From contig JAUNVQ010000003.1 of the NCBI GenBank assembly GCA_030540715.1, positions 1 through 64,000 of the forward strand: a DNA stretch of 64,000 nucleotides, read 5' to 3'. The stretch is from Actinomycetaceae bacterium. Its GTDB lineage: Bacteria; Actinomycetota; Actinomycetes; Actinomycetales; Actinomycetaceae. Each line of letters begins with the position of its first letter. Position 1 is the stretch's first letter. This document shows positions 44,083 to 53,497 of the stretch, piece by piece. A program made the position numbers and the translations under genes. The notes under the pieces are model-generated. The model was not told where the DNA came from, searched no databases, and worked only from the letters and a program-made list of their open reading frames with translations.

Positions 44083-45309
44083 ATGTCCGTTGCTCCGCGC
44101 TTAGAACAGGCTAAACGTTCGTGGGGAAATGATGATTCCTGCACACCGATTTTACATGTAGATATGGATGCTTTCTTTGTGGAAGCGGAACTGCTTCAAC
44201 GTCCTGAACTTCGGGGGACACCCGTTATCGTTGGGGGGCGCTCTGGCCGAGGAGTTGTCACCTCCGCTTCCTACGAGGCACGTGACTACGGGGTAAAAGC
44301 GGGTATTCCTATGCTCCAAGCACGTCAACTTTGCCCTCATGCGACGGTGCTACCTACCTCGAAGGGATATTACTCACAGCTGTCACGTAAAGTAATGAAA
44401 GTATTAGCCGATATTACACCAGTGATAGAAACCGTGAGTATTGATGAAGCATTTATGGATGTTTCTGGGGCGCGTGCTCGTTTGGGAACACCCTACCAGA
44501 TTGCAGTATTACTTCGGCAAAAACTGCGTGAACAACTGGGTTTGCCTGCCTCTGTGGGAATAGCAGCCTCCAAGATGGTTGCTAAAATTGCGTCGGCTCA
44601 CGCAAAACCTGATGGTATTTTATTGATACCGCGTAAACACACAACAGATTTCTTGTGGATACTCCCTGTGGGAGCTATGTGGGGAGTAGGGCGAAAAACT
44701 CAGCAGCGACTGAGTGAACGTGGAATGACTACCATTGGCGATTTGGCCCATGAACCAGTGGAGAGGCTTATCCGACTACTTGGAGAAAGTGCTGGCCGAA
44801 ACCTGCATTTGCTTGCCAATGGAATCGATGAACGCATTGTTGAAGTACAGCGTGAAGATAAATCCTTCAGTGCTGAAAAAACCTTTGAACACGACATTTC
44901 ACAGCGTGCCATCATTGAACGTGTTTTGTTGGAACAAAGCCATCAATGTGCATATCGCCTGCGAAAGGTCCAAGTGAAAGCCCGCACAGTGAGTATCAAA
45001 GTACGTTCTGCTGATTTTCGCACTGTCACACGTTCACGTCAGCTACCTGTACCGTCCAATACAGCCGCTGACATTGTGAAGATTGCCTATCAGTTGTTTG
45101 GAGACTATGCAATACCCTCAAAAGGTATTCGCCTGATAGGAGTGCGAGTAGATAATCTGGTTGATGCGTCGGTAGGCTACCAGATGCTTTTTGATGACAA
45201 TCCGAAAGATCGTCAACGTGAAAGAGCGTTGGATCTTATTAAGGACAAATTTGGCGCAGATATGATGAAACCGGCAGCACTGCTTGACGATACCAACAAA
45301 AGGGGATAA
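44083..45309 (+). CDS. dinB: DNA polymerase IV
   Basis: 408 aa. A Y-family translesion polymerase. Metal-binding Asp in ILHVDMDAFFVE and the catalytic SIDEAFMD are intact. Further features are the dNTP-binding block VTSASYEARDYGVKAGIP and the helix-hairpin-helix region (MWGVGRKTQQRLSERGMTTIGDLA, cited by its ends). A little-finger domain follows from about 250. It lacks a clear C-terminal beta-clamp motif of the QLxLF type, though GYQMLFDD near residue 366 could serve. No SOS box is visible before it; it seems to be read with the PAC2 gene. Confidence 0.95.
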   Translation: MSVAPRLEQAKRSWGNDDSCTPILHVDMDAFFVEAELLQRPELRGTPVIVGGRSGRGVVTSASYEARDYGVKAGIPMLQARQLCPHATVLPTSKGYYSQLSRKVMKVLADITPVIETVSIDEAFMDVSGARARLGTPYQIAVLLRQKLREQLGLPASVGIAASKMVAKIASAHAKPDGILLIPRKHTTDFLWILPVGAMWGVGRKTQQRLSERGMTTIGDLAHEPVERLIRLLGESAGRNLHLLANGIDERIVEVQREDKSFSAEKTFEHDISQRAIIERVLLEQSHQCAYRLRKVQVKARTVSIKVRSADFRTVTRSRQLPVPSNTAADIVKIAYQLFGDYAIPSKGIRLIGVRVDNLVDASVGYQMLFDDNPKDRQRERALDLIKDKFGADMMKPAALLDDTNKRG

Positions 45310-45413
45310 TCGTAACGCTAACCGCCAAATAGGCATTTTCATCGAAATCACGTATTCTAGAGAGTAGATTTGAAACATATCATTCTACTATTTGTTTCAC
45401 CGAAGGGGGAAGG

Positions 45414-45863
45414 ATGGCGCTTTCAGACTACGAAAAGCAGATCCTTGAACAAATGGAGAGGCAGCTTCGTGCTGAAGACCCGGAGCTTGGCTCTGCATTT
45501 GATTCAACGACAGGTAGCTTTTCCGCGCCTTCAGACACAGATAGTCAATCGGGATCTTCACCTCGCTTCTATTCTTCACCGCGACTATGGGCTACAGTAT
45601 TTGTTAGTATTTTGCTGGGACTGACTTTATTGCTTGCAGGTGTTTCCCTTTTTCATACCTATACAATATTAGGTGTTATTTTGGCTGTTTGCGGTTTTCT
45701 AGCAATGCTGTTTGCCGTAACCTTGCCACTGAATAAAAAACTTGCCGTCAAATTAAAAGCCCGTAAACCTCATCAAAAACAACCGCAACCCACCGCTACT
45801 CAGCAGTCTTTTATGCAGCGTCAAGAAGAAAAGTGGGATCGGCGAAAGGGCCGTAGCAACTAG
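45414..45863 (+). CDS. DUF3040 membrane protein
   Basis: 149 aa. Starts MALSDYEKQILEQMERQL followed by RAEDPELGSAF, the hallmark of DUF3040 proteins, which are confined to actinobacteria. Two adjacent transmembrane helices (about 61-80 and 85-103) and a basic Gln/Lys-rich tail follow. In many actinobacteria it lies just upstream of mraZ and the dcw cluster, as here, though the fused murEF gene now sits in between. RBS GGGGGAAGG. Its stop is 7 nt from the stop of convergent murEF. Function unknown, likely cell envelope related by context. Confidence 0.92.
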   Translation: MALSDYEKQILEQMERQLRAEDPELGSAFDSTTGSFSAPSDTDSQSGSSPRFYSSPRLWATVFVSILLGLTLLLAGVSLFHTYTILGVILAVCGFLAMLFAVTLPLNKKLAVKLKARKPHQKQPQPTATQQSFMQRQEEKWDRRKGRSN

Positions 45864-45870
45864 CAGCTGA

Positions 45871-48800
45871 TTATTTGCATAGGTAGTCGGCTATTGACCA
45901 GATACGTGAACCAAAAGACCCTTTACAAAGAACGGTGTCACCGCTGCGTAAAAGATTATCGATTTCTTGTTGGGCTTCCTGCGCCGTATCGAAATAGTGG
46001 GACTCTATAGAGGAGCGTACACACTCGTAAAGAGGTAGGGCTTCTTTCCCAACAACAATGCAGCATTGGCAACCACATTCAATCGCAATCTTTCCAACAT
46101 GTTCATGCCATTGGCGTGATTGCGATCCAAGTTCAAGCATCTCGCCAAGAATAGCAACACTGCGGGAGCCTTGAGCCTGAGCTTGATGGTAAAGTGCACG
46201 AAGCCCAGCTTTCATTGAGTCGGGGTTGGCATTATAGGCATCATCAATCACACAGATACCATCTTTTCGCTGATAAACAGCCATTCGGTGAGCCGATACA
46301 GCTTCAAAAGACTCCAGAGCTTCAGCAAGCTGGTCAATATTCATTCCGCAGTGCAATGCAATTGCGGCACTGGCCAACGCATTATTGACATGATGAGCAC
46401 CCACTAGGCGAAGTTTTACGGTGCGCCGTTGGGGGTCAGAAGTATTGTCTTTGAGATAGCAGAGGACGAAGGATGCGCAACCATTAGTGCTGATGGTAAT
46501 GTCTTCTGCCCATACGCCGTAAGGCTGGCGAGTGCCTTTTGCGCTAAAAAATATCGGCCTGGCCCTTGTGGAATCTTTCATCGCCGCAACAAGTGGATCG
46601 TCAGCGTTGAAGATAGCTGTTGATGAACTATCCAAAGACTCCACCAGTTCTGCCTTAGCTGTTGCCAAAGTGGCTACATCACCAAAGCCACCCAGGTGGG
46701 CGGTGCCAACCATCAGCTCTACACCAATGTCAAGGTGAGCGAGTTTTGTTAGATAGCGAAGTTCACCCAGGGCAGAGGTTCCCATTTCAAGAACAAGATA
46801 GCGTGTATCGCAGCCAGCTTTTAACAGGGTATGGGGCACACCGATCTCATTATTGAAAGAACGTTCTGGGCCAATGGTCTTTCCCATATATGACAGCAGG
46901 TGAACGGTGAGATCTTTTGTGGTGGTCTTTCCTGCTGACCCCGTAATGCCAATAACAGTCATGGGGGTGCTAAAACGCTGTTGGTAGGAACGGATAGCAC
47001 TGATATGTGCTGCAGCTAAAGCTCCAAGAGCCTGCGTGGGATCATCAACAACGAGCACAGGAACAACCTGTTGTTGGATGGAACGATATACTGAGCTGAT
47101 TTGTTCTTCAGCCTTGTGTAGATTCGAGGCCATAATCGCTGTTGCGCCATTTCTTAGCGCCGAGGCAATGAAATCATGTCCGTCATGAGTTTCTCCAGTG
47201 CGCGCAACATATAAACTAGATGGCGTTACTTGGCGAGAGTCGATAGAAGCGCCAAAAAGAAGTGAGAAAGCTGGAAGAGTGAAAAAATCTTGTGTCGATT
47301 TCCCGTCGGGGCGGATAAAGAAAAGCCGTGCCCTTGTAGCTTTTACAGCGTGGCTTAATGACATCAAAAGATTTTGGTCACTGATGCGCGGATCCCTGTC
47401 AGTAATGGCTGCATAAAGAGGAATATCATAAAGACGTCCTGATTCAGTGCCAAGATGGTAGCGCCGTTGTAGCATACGTTTGGCAACAAGACGGTCATCA
47501 AAGAAATGGTCATAACCGTGCATAACCTGTAAATCTTCATGCCCGCGGCCAAGAATAACTAGGCAGTCATCGCTATGTGCGTCACGAATCATCTGCCAGA
47601 TAGCATCTTCACGAATCCCCATCACATCATAGGAGACATCGTAACCATCATTGATTGCCTGATGTATCCCCTGTGAGATAGCCAGGCGAACTTCAAGAGG
47701 ATTATCGTTGTAGGGAGTATCGTCACATATATGCACAATATCGGCGTGACGCGCTGCAGCATAACCCATATGGGGTCGTTTTTCTTTATCACGATCACCA
47801 TTAGCACCCACAATGCATTGAAGCTGCCCACGGCAATGCATGCGCAGTGTTTGTAAGACTGTATCAACAGCTTCTGGAGTGTGAGCATAATCAACGTAGA
47901 CACGAGGGGCATCCTTGGGTAACCCCGGGACCGTAATAGATTCAAGACGACCAGGAATAACAATACTTGTTGAGCATGCGGCAAAAGCTTCCTGCGGCTG
48001 ATAGCCAAGTTGAATAAGGCAACATGCAGCCATTACTGTATTCTCAATATTGTGTTCACCAGGTAATGTGGTGGATGCTTCAAAGGATTCACCGTTACGA
48101 AGATGAACCATAAAATACTGGCTGAGTGATGATGGACAACGAGTGATACTACTGATCCACAGGTCGAGATCGGGAGTCTCCTTGGCATCGCATCGTCCTT
48201 CGATGGCATAGGTAAGGGTGTCAAGTTCAGTGATGTCTGCAAGGCGGCGTCCCCATGAATCATTGAGACAAATCACGGCCTTGTCAGCATAGTTCGGGTG
48301 AAAAACGCTTGCTTTTGCGGCAAAATAGTTGTCCATTGTGCCATGAAAATCCAAATGATCATGTTGAAGATTAAGAAAACCTACGATACGAAAACGAGTT
48401 CCTTTCAGGCGTTGCGCCGCAATTCCTTGAGATGATACCTCAATGGATAAAAGCTCGTCGCCTGCTTCAACGCTGTGTGCAGCTAACTGCTGCAAGGTGG
48501 GTGCTTCCAGAGTAGTAAAAGCAGATTTGCGGGTAATCGATCCTGAAATCGTTTCAATAGTCCCCACAAGTCCACATTGGCGGTGAAGTCTTTGCAAAGC
48601 CTGACGAAGAATCATTGTTGCCGTTGTTTTGCCATTTGTGCCAGTAATCCCCACTACCTGAAGATTCTGGGTTGGATTGTTATAGATCCAAGCCGATAAC
48701 GTACCAAGGCAGTCACGTACGTCAGAAACAATGATAATTGGCACCTGTGATGTCAGTGTATCCTTTTGTGACTTATCATCACATAGCGTGGTAATGAGGT

Positions 48801-49125
48801 CATAACCACTGTGGTCGGTGATGATACATGAAGCCCCTTGAGTGACAACGTCATAAAAGAAAGATGCACCATGAAAAGAGGTGCCAGGAACAGCAAAAAA
48901 TACATCGCCAGGGTGAACATCACGCGAATCCATCGTTGCGCCACGTACTGTTGCGTGCGTGGCGAGCGCAGATTCCTTGTTGAGTTCTGCAGCGGTGTGC
49001 TGGGCGGGGCCAACAACTGTTAATGTGGCACTTGCGTCAAGTCTGACACACTGTTCGTAGAGTGCATCCACGTGATGGTGGTGAAGTGTCGCGGGACGAA
49101 GTGGATTGTCAGCCATGGTGTTCAT
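45871..49125 (-). CDS. murEF: Fused MurE-MurF peptidoglycan precursor ligase
   Basis: About 1084 aa from the ATG at 49125; a longer frame to 49278 (1135 aa) adds 51 residues unlike MurE, and the ATG at 49116 is also possible. Numbering below is for the longer frame. MurE half (about 60-605): ATP loop GTNGKTT (213-219), SSQGIAAQRL, HDHLDFHGT, VDYAHTPEA, GANGDRDKEKRPHMG. MurF half (about 675-1135): SIDSRQVTPSSLYVA, GITGSAGKTTTKD (780-786 core), SFNNEIGVPHTLL, DDAYNANPDSM. MurE adds the third stem amino acid and MurF adds D-Ala-D-Ala, so one chain would do two successive cytoplasmic steps. Where DAP enzymes have DNPR this has DTPY (520-523). It is antisense to, and just upstream of, the dcw cluster that lacks both genes. 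Confidence 0.95.
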   Translation of the reverse strand: MNTMADNPLRPATLHHHHVDALYEQCVRLDASATLTVVGPAQHTAAELNKESALATHATVRGATMDSRDVHPGDVFFAVPGTSFHGASFFYDVVTQGASCIITDHSGYDLITTLCDDKSQKDTLTSQVPIIIVSDVRDCLGTLSAWIYNNPTQNLQVVGITGTNGKTTATMILRQALQRLHRQCGLVGTIETISGSITRKSAFTTLEAPTLQQLAAHSVEAGDELLSIEVSSQGIAAQRLKGTRFRIVGFLNLQHDHLDFHGTMDNYFAAKASVFHPNYADKAVICLNDSWGRRLADITELDTLTYAIEGRCDAKETPDLDLWISSITRCPSSLSQYFMVHLRNGESFEASTTLPGEHNIENTVMAACCLIQLGYQPQEAFAACSTSIVIPGRLESITVPGLPKDAPRVYVDYAHTPEAVDTVLQTLRMHCRGQLQCIVGANGDRDKEKRPHMGYAAARHADIVHICDDTPYNDNPLEVRLAISQGIHQAINDGYDVSYDVMGIREDAIWQMIRDAHSDDCLVILGRGHEDLQVMHGYDHFFDDRLVAKRMLQRRYHLGTESGRLYDIPLYAAITDRDPRISDQNLLMSLSHAVKATRARLFFIRPDGKSTQDFFTLPAFSLLFGASIDSRQVTPSSLYVARTGETHDGHDFIASALRNGATAIMASNLHKAEEQISSVYRSIQQQVVPVLVVDDPTQALGALAAAHISAIRSYQQRFSTPMTVIGITGSAGKTTTKDLTVHLLSYMGKTIGPERSFNNEIGVPHTLLKAGCDTRYLVLEMGTSALGELRYLTKLAHLDIGVELMVGTAHLGGFGDVATLATAKAELVESLDSSSTAIFNADDPLVAAMKDSTRARPIFFSAKGTRQPYGVWAEDITISTNGCASFVLCYLKDNTSDPQRRTVKLRLVGAHHVNNALASAAIALHCGMNIDQLAEALESFEAVSAHRMAVYQRKDGICVIDDAYNANPDSMKAGLRALYHQAQAQGSRSVAILGEMLELGSQSRQWHEHVGKIAIECGCQCCIVVGKEALPLYECVRSSIESHYFDTAQEAQQEIDNLLRSGDTVLCKGSFGSRIWSIADYLCK

Positions 49126-49568
49126 GCTTTCTGTCGAGAGAGTGATGTCAACTAGGACAGCATCATTGTAGTACATTTTCTTTTGACACTCTGACACGAC
49201 AATCTCTGCTCTGACATTGCCATTGCTGCGATAGCGAAGATCTATGTGTAGGGGCATCATGAATGAATTCACGGACATGCGGTTGTCCTATCGCCCTCTG
49301 GAATTGTTTTCTTAACGCAACGGCGTAAAAACGTCCCTCCACGATCCACCACCCTGTGATAAAAATGTTTCTTCATATGCCATATATGACCTGTAAAGGC
49401 GGAATTGATGAAGCAATTGATGGCAAAACGGTTGCCATTGGGGGGAGGAGACGGCGAAAACAAAATAAGGAGACTGTTATTCTTCTCATTTCCTCCACTC
49501 AAATTTAGTCCTTTTGCCTGCGTTAATGAAAAAAATATGAGATAAATTTATTGAATAGGGTTTGCAGG

Positions 49569-49603
49569 TGGGGGAAAATGGGGTAAAGTGGAGGAAGTTG
49601 GAT
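49569..49603 (+). promoter_or_regulatory. Four MraZ-type operator repeats at 10-nt spacing
   Basis: TGGGG (49569), TGGGG (49579), TGGAG (49589) and TGGAT (49599) recur with an exact 10-nt period just before the mraZ ribosome site. MraZ is known to bind direct TGGGN-type repeats one helical turn apart upstream of its own operon. The stretch 49279-49568 otherwise holds no gene; TTGCCT (49514) and TATGAG (49536) could be a weak promoter. Confidence 0.82.
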
Positions 49604-49622
49604 CGCGAAGGAGGTGATTCCG

Positions 49623-50054
49623 GTGTTTTTAGGAACTTACGAGCCACGTATGGATGCCAAAGGCCGGTTGATCCTTCCCGCACGCTTTCGCGAACAACTA
49701 GCACCTGGAATCGTCTTAACAAAGGGTCAAGAACACTGTGTCTATGGCTTCACCTCAGCAGAGTTTGAGCAGATGTATGAGGAGCTGCGGCAGGCTCCTC
49801 TATCATCGAAACAGGCGCGAGACTATGTGCGTGTCATGTTGTCGGGGGCATCGGATGAAATTCCTGACAAGCAAGGCCGCGTCACGATTCCAGCGCAACT
49901 GCGAAACTATGCGGGTCTTGATAGGGAGCTTGTTGTTATTGGAGCAGGTGCCCGTATCGAGATCTGGAATAAGCAAGCATGGGAAGACTATCTAAGCGAT
50001 CAAGAAGATAACTTCGCATCAACAACTCAAGAGATCATACCGGGAATGTTTTAA
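49623..50054 (+). CDS. mraZ: Transcriptional regulator MraZ
   Basis: 143 aa from the GTG at 49623, preceded by AGGAGGTGA (49609-49617) and giving the canonical [23 protein letters not shown]-type start; an in-frame GTG at 49614 lies inside the ribosome site. It contains two SpoVT/AbrB-like DNA-binding repeats ([13 protein letters not shown] and [13 protein letters not shown]). MraZ forms ring oligomers that bind repeats upstream of its own operon and control the dcw cluster. First gene of a long plus-strand run to beyond the window end. Ribosome- or RsmH-linked roles have also been proposed for the family. Confidence 0.96.
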   Translation: MFLGTYEPRMDAKGRLILPARFREQLAPGIVLTKGQEHCVYGFTSAEFEQMYEELRQAPLSSKQARDYVRVMLSGASDEIPDKQGRVTIPAQLRNYAGLDRELVVIGAGARIEIWNKQAWEDYLSDQEDNFASTTQEIIPGMF

Positions 50055-50205
50055 ATCAGGCATTCTTGTTGGTCTTCTTCCGGGTTCTGACATCACTTCC
50101 CCGATGGCAGAGCAAGCGGAAGAAGTCCAATGTGAATGCCTGACAATAAGACATCGGCAAGACAGCACGGTATACAAAGATGACGGACGCTTAAGGAGGT
50201 GAAAA

Positions 50206-51210
50206 GTGACGGCAGCAACCGCACATGTGCCCACACATGAACCAGTCCTTGCTCAAGCTTGCTGGCAACTCATCGCTCCAGCTTTCACCTCCTGCGATAC
50301 CCCCGTCATCATAGATGCCACCCTTGGCTTAGGAGGGCATAGCCAGTATTTTTTAGACAACCACCCACACGTTATCGTCATCGGTATTGACCGCGATATG
50401 AAGGCCATTGAACATTCGCAGCGCCGACTAGAACCCTATGGCGATCGCTTTATCGCTGTTCACACTACATATGACCACATCGCTCAGGCTATGGAAGTGG
50501 CTTCACAACATAGCAGCCTTCAAGGTCTTCATTCAGTAAATGCAGTATTTATGGACCTTGGAGTGTCGTCAATGCAACTAGATGATGATGAGCGAGGCTT
50601 TGCCTATTCACGTAATACCGCTTTAGATATGCGAATGGACCAAAGGCAAACAACCACAGCTAGGGATCTTATTAATACTGCATCGGTGAAAGAACTAGCA
50701 TCCATAATTAAAGAATATGGTGAAGAACGCAATGCGCTGCGCATTGCTCGATTGATTGAAGAGACAAGAAAAAAAGCACCAATAGAGTCCTCTCAAGAAC
50801 TGACCGATATTGTTTTTCGCGCGATTCCTCGTGTACAACAAGGGCGCAGCGGGCACCCCGCCAAGCGAACATTTCAGGCATTGCGGATTGCGGTCAATGA
50901 CGAACTCGAGATTTTGCGACGGAGCATCCCCACAGTCATCGAAGTGTTGGCGCTTAAGGGGCGACTTGTGGTGGAATCTTATCATTCACTGGAAGACCGC
51001 ATAGTGAAAACTGCAATGAAAAAGGCAGCCTCGGTGCAAGTCCCAGATGATCTGCCCGTAACAGCTGATGCGTTGCAAGCCGATTTTCAGCTTGTCACAC
51101 CAAAGGCTATTCAAGCAACGAAGGAAGAAAAGGAATCAAATCCGCGATCTCGTTCTGTGCGCTTACGAGCGCTTGAACGTGTCCGTTATCCTCAAAGGAG
51201 ATGTGCATGA
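50206..51210 (+). CDS. rsmH: 16S rRNA (cytosine1402-N4)-methyltransferase
   Basis: 334 aa, GTG start after GGAGGTGAAAA. SAM-binding block IDATLGLGGHSQYFL, VIGIDRDMKAIEHS, the substrate motif FMDLGVSSMQLDDDERGFAY, LDMRMD, and the late GHPAKRTFQALRIAVNDEL and SYHSLEDRIVK blocks are all present. It methylates C1402 in the ribosomal P site. It is 151 nt after mraZ, an unusually wide gap for this pair, and overlaps ftsL by 4 nt (ATGA). Confidence 0.96.
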   Translation: MTAATAHVPTHEPVLAQACWQLIAPAFTSCDTPVIIDATLGLGGHSQYFLDNHPHVIVIGIDRDMKAIEHSQRRLEPYGDRFIAVHTTYDHIAQAMEVASQHSSLQGLHSVNAVFMDLGVSSMQLDDDERGFAYSRNTALDMRMDQRQTTTARDLINTASVKELASIIKEYGEERNALRIARLIEETRKKAPIESSQELTDIVFRAIPRVQQGRSGHPAKRTFQALRIAVNDELEILRRSIPTVIEVLALKGRLVVESYHSLEDRIVKTAMKKAASVQVPDDLPVTADALQADFQLVTPKAIQATKEEKESNPRSRSVRLRALERVRYPQRRCA

Positions 51211-51644
51211 CACAGGCAGCACTTCGTATATCGCCACGACGTGTGGGTAACTATCAGCCTCAACGTCGCGTTGTCAGTGTTGTGCCCACAAGGCCACGCC
51301 GTGCACGCCCTTCGGTTGTTGTGGTGGCATCCATTATCGTGCTTATTGCAATTATTTCAGTACCGCTGCTGATGAATACTCAGATGGCGATGTTGAGCTA
51401 TCGTATCCATGACGATCAAGTGCGAATTGCAACGCTCAAAGAGGACAATCAGCAGCTTCAAACACGTGTTAACGAAAAGGCTTCTGCCGCTTCCTTACGT
51501 AAGGCGGCTAGCGATGCGGGATTGGTTCCGGCAGGAGCTATCGGTTTTATTACTTTGAAAACACAAAAAATTGAGGGTGGAACACCGGCAACGCCCCCCG
51601 TACAGGAATCTTCATCTGACGATAAAGACAAGGCTACAGAATAG
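51207..51644 (+). CDS. ftsL: Cell division protein FtsL-like
   Basis: 145 aa from the ATG at 51207, which overlaps the rsmH stop and has AAAGGAG upstream. A basic Arg/Pro-rich cytoplasmic N-terminus (1-35) is followed by one transmembrane helix (about 36-58) and a heptad-like coiled coil (RIHDDQVRIATLKEDNQQL, then the LQTRV repeat). It ends in a Pro/Ser/Asp tail. Low sequence conservation is normal; size, topology and position between rsmH and ftsI identify it. It would join FtsB/FtsQ and FtsI/FtsW at the septum. Confidence 0.88.
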   Translation: MTQAALRISPRRVGNYQPQRRVVSVVPTRPRRARPSVVVVASIIVLIAIISVPLLMNTQMAMLSYRIHDDQVRIATLKEDNQQLQTRVNEKASAASLRKAASDAGLVPAGAIGFITLKTQKIEGGTPATPPVQESSSDDKDKATE

Positions 51645-51655
51645 GGGATAATTTC

Positions 51656-53497
51656 GTGGCACGTACACGCAAATCATATCTTGAGCGCAGGCAGATACAG
51701 GGACGCTCAAAAGTCCTCTATGTTGCTGTCATGTGTGCGTTTATTGCATGTATTGGTCAGCTTATCCGTATTCAATTGATTGATGGTCCCGCGCTTGCCC
51801 AAGCAGCGCTTTCAGCACGAACATTTAATTCGGAAGTGGTGCCTCAGCGCGGCGATATTACCGACGCAAAAGGAACTGTGTTAGCTACATCGATAGAACG
51901 CTACGATATTGTGGTTAATCAAAAACAGGTGAAACGATATTTGCATCGGCAAGTTGTCGATGTTGACGGTAACAAAGTTACTGATAAAAAACACTATAAC
52001 GATCCGGGAAATAAAGTAGTGATCGTGGGTACTGGGGCTGCTGAGGCCGCCAGAGTATTGGCTCCAATCCTTCAGATGGATCGTGCTGAACTTGGCGGAC
52101 AGCTTGTGGGCGATAGAGGATACCTGCTGATAAAAAAAGGTGTTCTTCCTGAAACCTGGCGCACCATTAGACAGTATCGCATTGATGGTATTGACGGGAT
52201 CAAAAACTATGAACGTTCCTATCCAAACGGTGCTACAGGTGCCTCTATTCTTGGTTTTACCGACATAGATGGTAAAGGTATTGATGGTATTGAAGCAACG
52301 ATGGAGAAGTATCTAAAAGGCACGCCTGGAAGCCGTGAAATGGAGATCAGTCCATCAGGCCAAGTTATTCCTGGCGGCACTGATGAAGGTACCCCCGCTA
52401 AACCAGGCAGCACTTTGCAGCTGACGATTGACGCAGACTTACAGCATTTTACGCAAACAAAAATAGACGAAGTTACTCAGGCTTTTAATGCTGACTGGGC
52501 TTCAGCGGTTGTGGTCGAAGTAGCAACGGGAAAGGTTCTTGCCTTAGCCGATTCAGGATTAGAACCCCCGCTGGAAATGCGGAAGAAAAAAGGTGGAATC
52601 CGTTCGCATTGTGTTGAATCAGTATATGAGCCTGGGTCAACAGGAAAACTAGTTACCTTTGCTGCGGCTTTAGAAGAAAAAAAGATAACCCCTACCACAC
52701 CTTTTAGTGTGCCGTATCGCATTACGATGCCTGGGCCACACGACTTTAGGGATTCCCATGACCATCCTACTCTACAGCTCACAGCAACAGGTGTGCTAGC
52801 TCATTCTTCAAATACAGGAACGGTACAGGTTGGTAATTTGGTCGAAGATAGTGTTCGATTTGAAAAGATGAAAAAATTCGGATGGGGGCAGCCAACAGGT
52901 ATAGAGTTGCCAGGTGAAACCCCAGGTATTCTTGCTGACTATCATAATTGGGAACCTCGTCAGCGTTACACAACCATGTTTGGGCAAAGTTTGGGTACTT
53001 CTGTTCTTCAGATAGCCTCTCTTGTGGCTACGATCGCAAATGACGGGGTGCGTATGCCCATTCATATAGCTGAGAAAGTGACCGATCCCTACGGTAAAGT
53101 TACACAGCTTGAGCATTCTAAACCAGTGGAAGCACTTGACCGTGATGTAGCACGAACGCTGTCTACAATGATGGAATCGGTAGGTCAAAAGGGAGCAACA
53201 GGATATGCAGGAGTGGTTCCAGGGTATCGTACTGCTTTAAAAACAGGAACATCAGAAAGTCCGCACACTCCTGATAGCCCCAGTGGCGTTGTTGCCTCGA
53301 CTGCAGGATTTCTACCAGCTGATGATCCAAAAATAGCTATCAATGTTGTGGTGTTTCGGCCAAAAAGTGGAACTTGGGGTGGTGTTGTGGCAGCCCCCAC
53401 ATTTTCTGCTATCGGAAAACAGGCAATGGCACTGCTTGATATTCCACCTTCCACTGGGAAAGCAGATCTTTATCCGCAAGAAAGTGGTACACAGTGA
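51656..53497 (+). CDS. ftsI: Septal peptidoglycan transpeptidase FtsI (class B PBP)
   Basis: 613 aa, GTG start. An N-terminal membrane anchor (about 20-42) precedes the PBP dimerisation region (QRGDITDAKGTVLATS, GKGIDGIEATMEKYL). The transpeptidase has the active Ser in EPGSTGK (S328, K331; the usual STFK is STGK), SSN (384-386) and KTGT (529-532). No PASTA repeats. It cross-links septal wall together with FtsW. It is the last gene before a 206-nt gap where murE and murF usually follow. A four-residue tail after YPQ is polar. Confidence 0.95.
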   Translation: MARTRKSYLERRQIQGRSKVLYVAVMCAFIACIGQLIRIQLIDGPALAQAALSARTFNSEVVPQRGDITDAKGTVLATSIERYDIVVNQKQVKRYLHRQVVDVDGNKVTDKKHYNDPGNKVVIVGTGAAEAARVLAPILQMDRAELGGQLVGDRGYLLIKKGVLPETWRTIRQYRIDGIDGIKNYERSYPNGATGASILGFTDIDGKGIDGIEATMEKYLKGTPGSREMEISPSGQVIPGGTDEGTPAKPGSTLQLTIDADLQHFTQTKIDEVTQAFNADWASAVVVEVATGKVLALADSGLEPPLEMRKKKGGIRSHCVESVYEPGSTGKLVTFAAALEEKKITPTTPFSVPYRITMPGPHDFRDSHDHPTLQLTATGVLAHSSNTGTVQVGNLVEDSVRFEKMKKFGWGQPTGIELPGETPGILADYHNWEPRQRYTTMFGQSLGTSVLQIASLVATIANDGVRMPIHIAEKVTDPYGKVTQLEHSKPVEALDRDVARTLSTMMESVGQKGATGYAGVVPGYRTALKTGTSESPHTPDSPSGVVASTAGFLPADDPKIAINVVVFRPKSGTWGGVVAAPTFSAIGKQAMALLDIPPSTGKADLYPQESGTQ

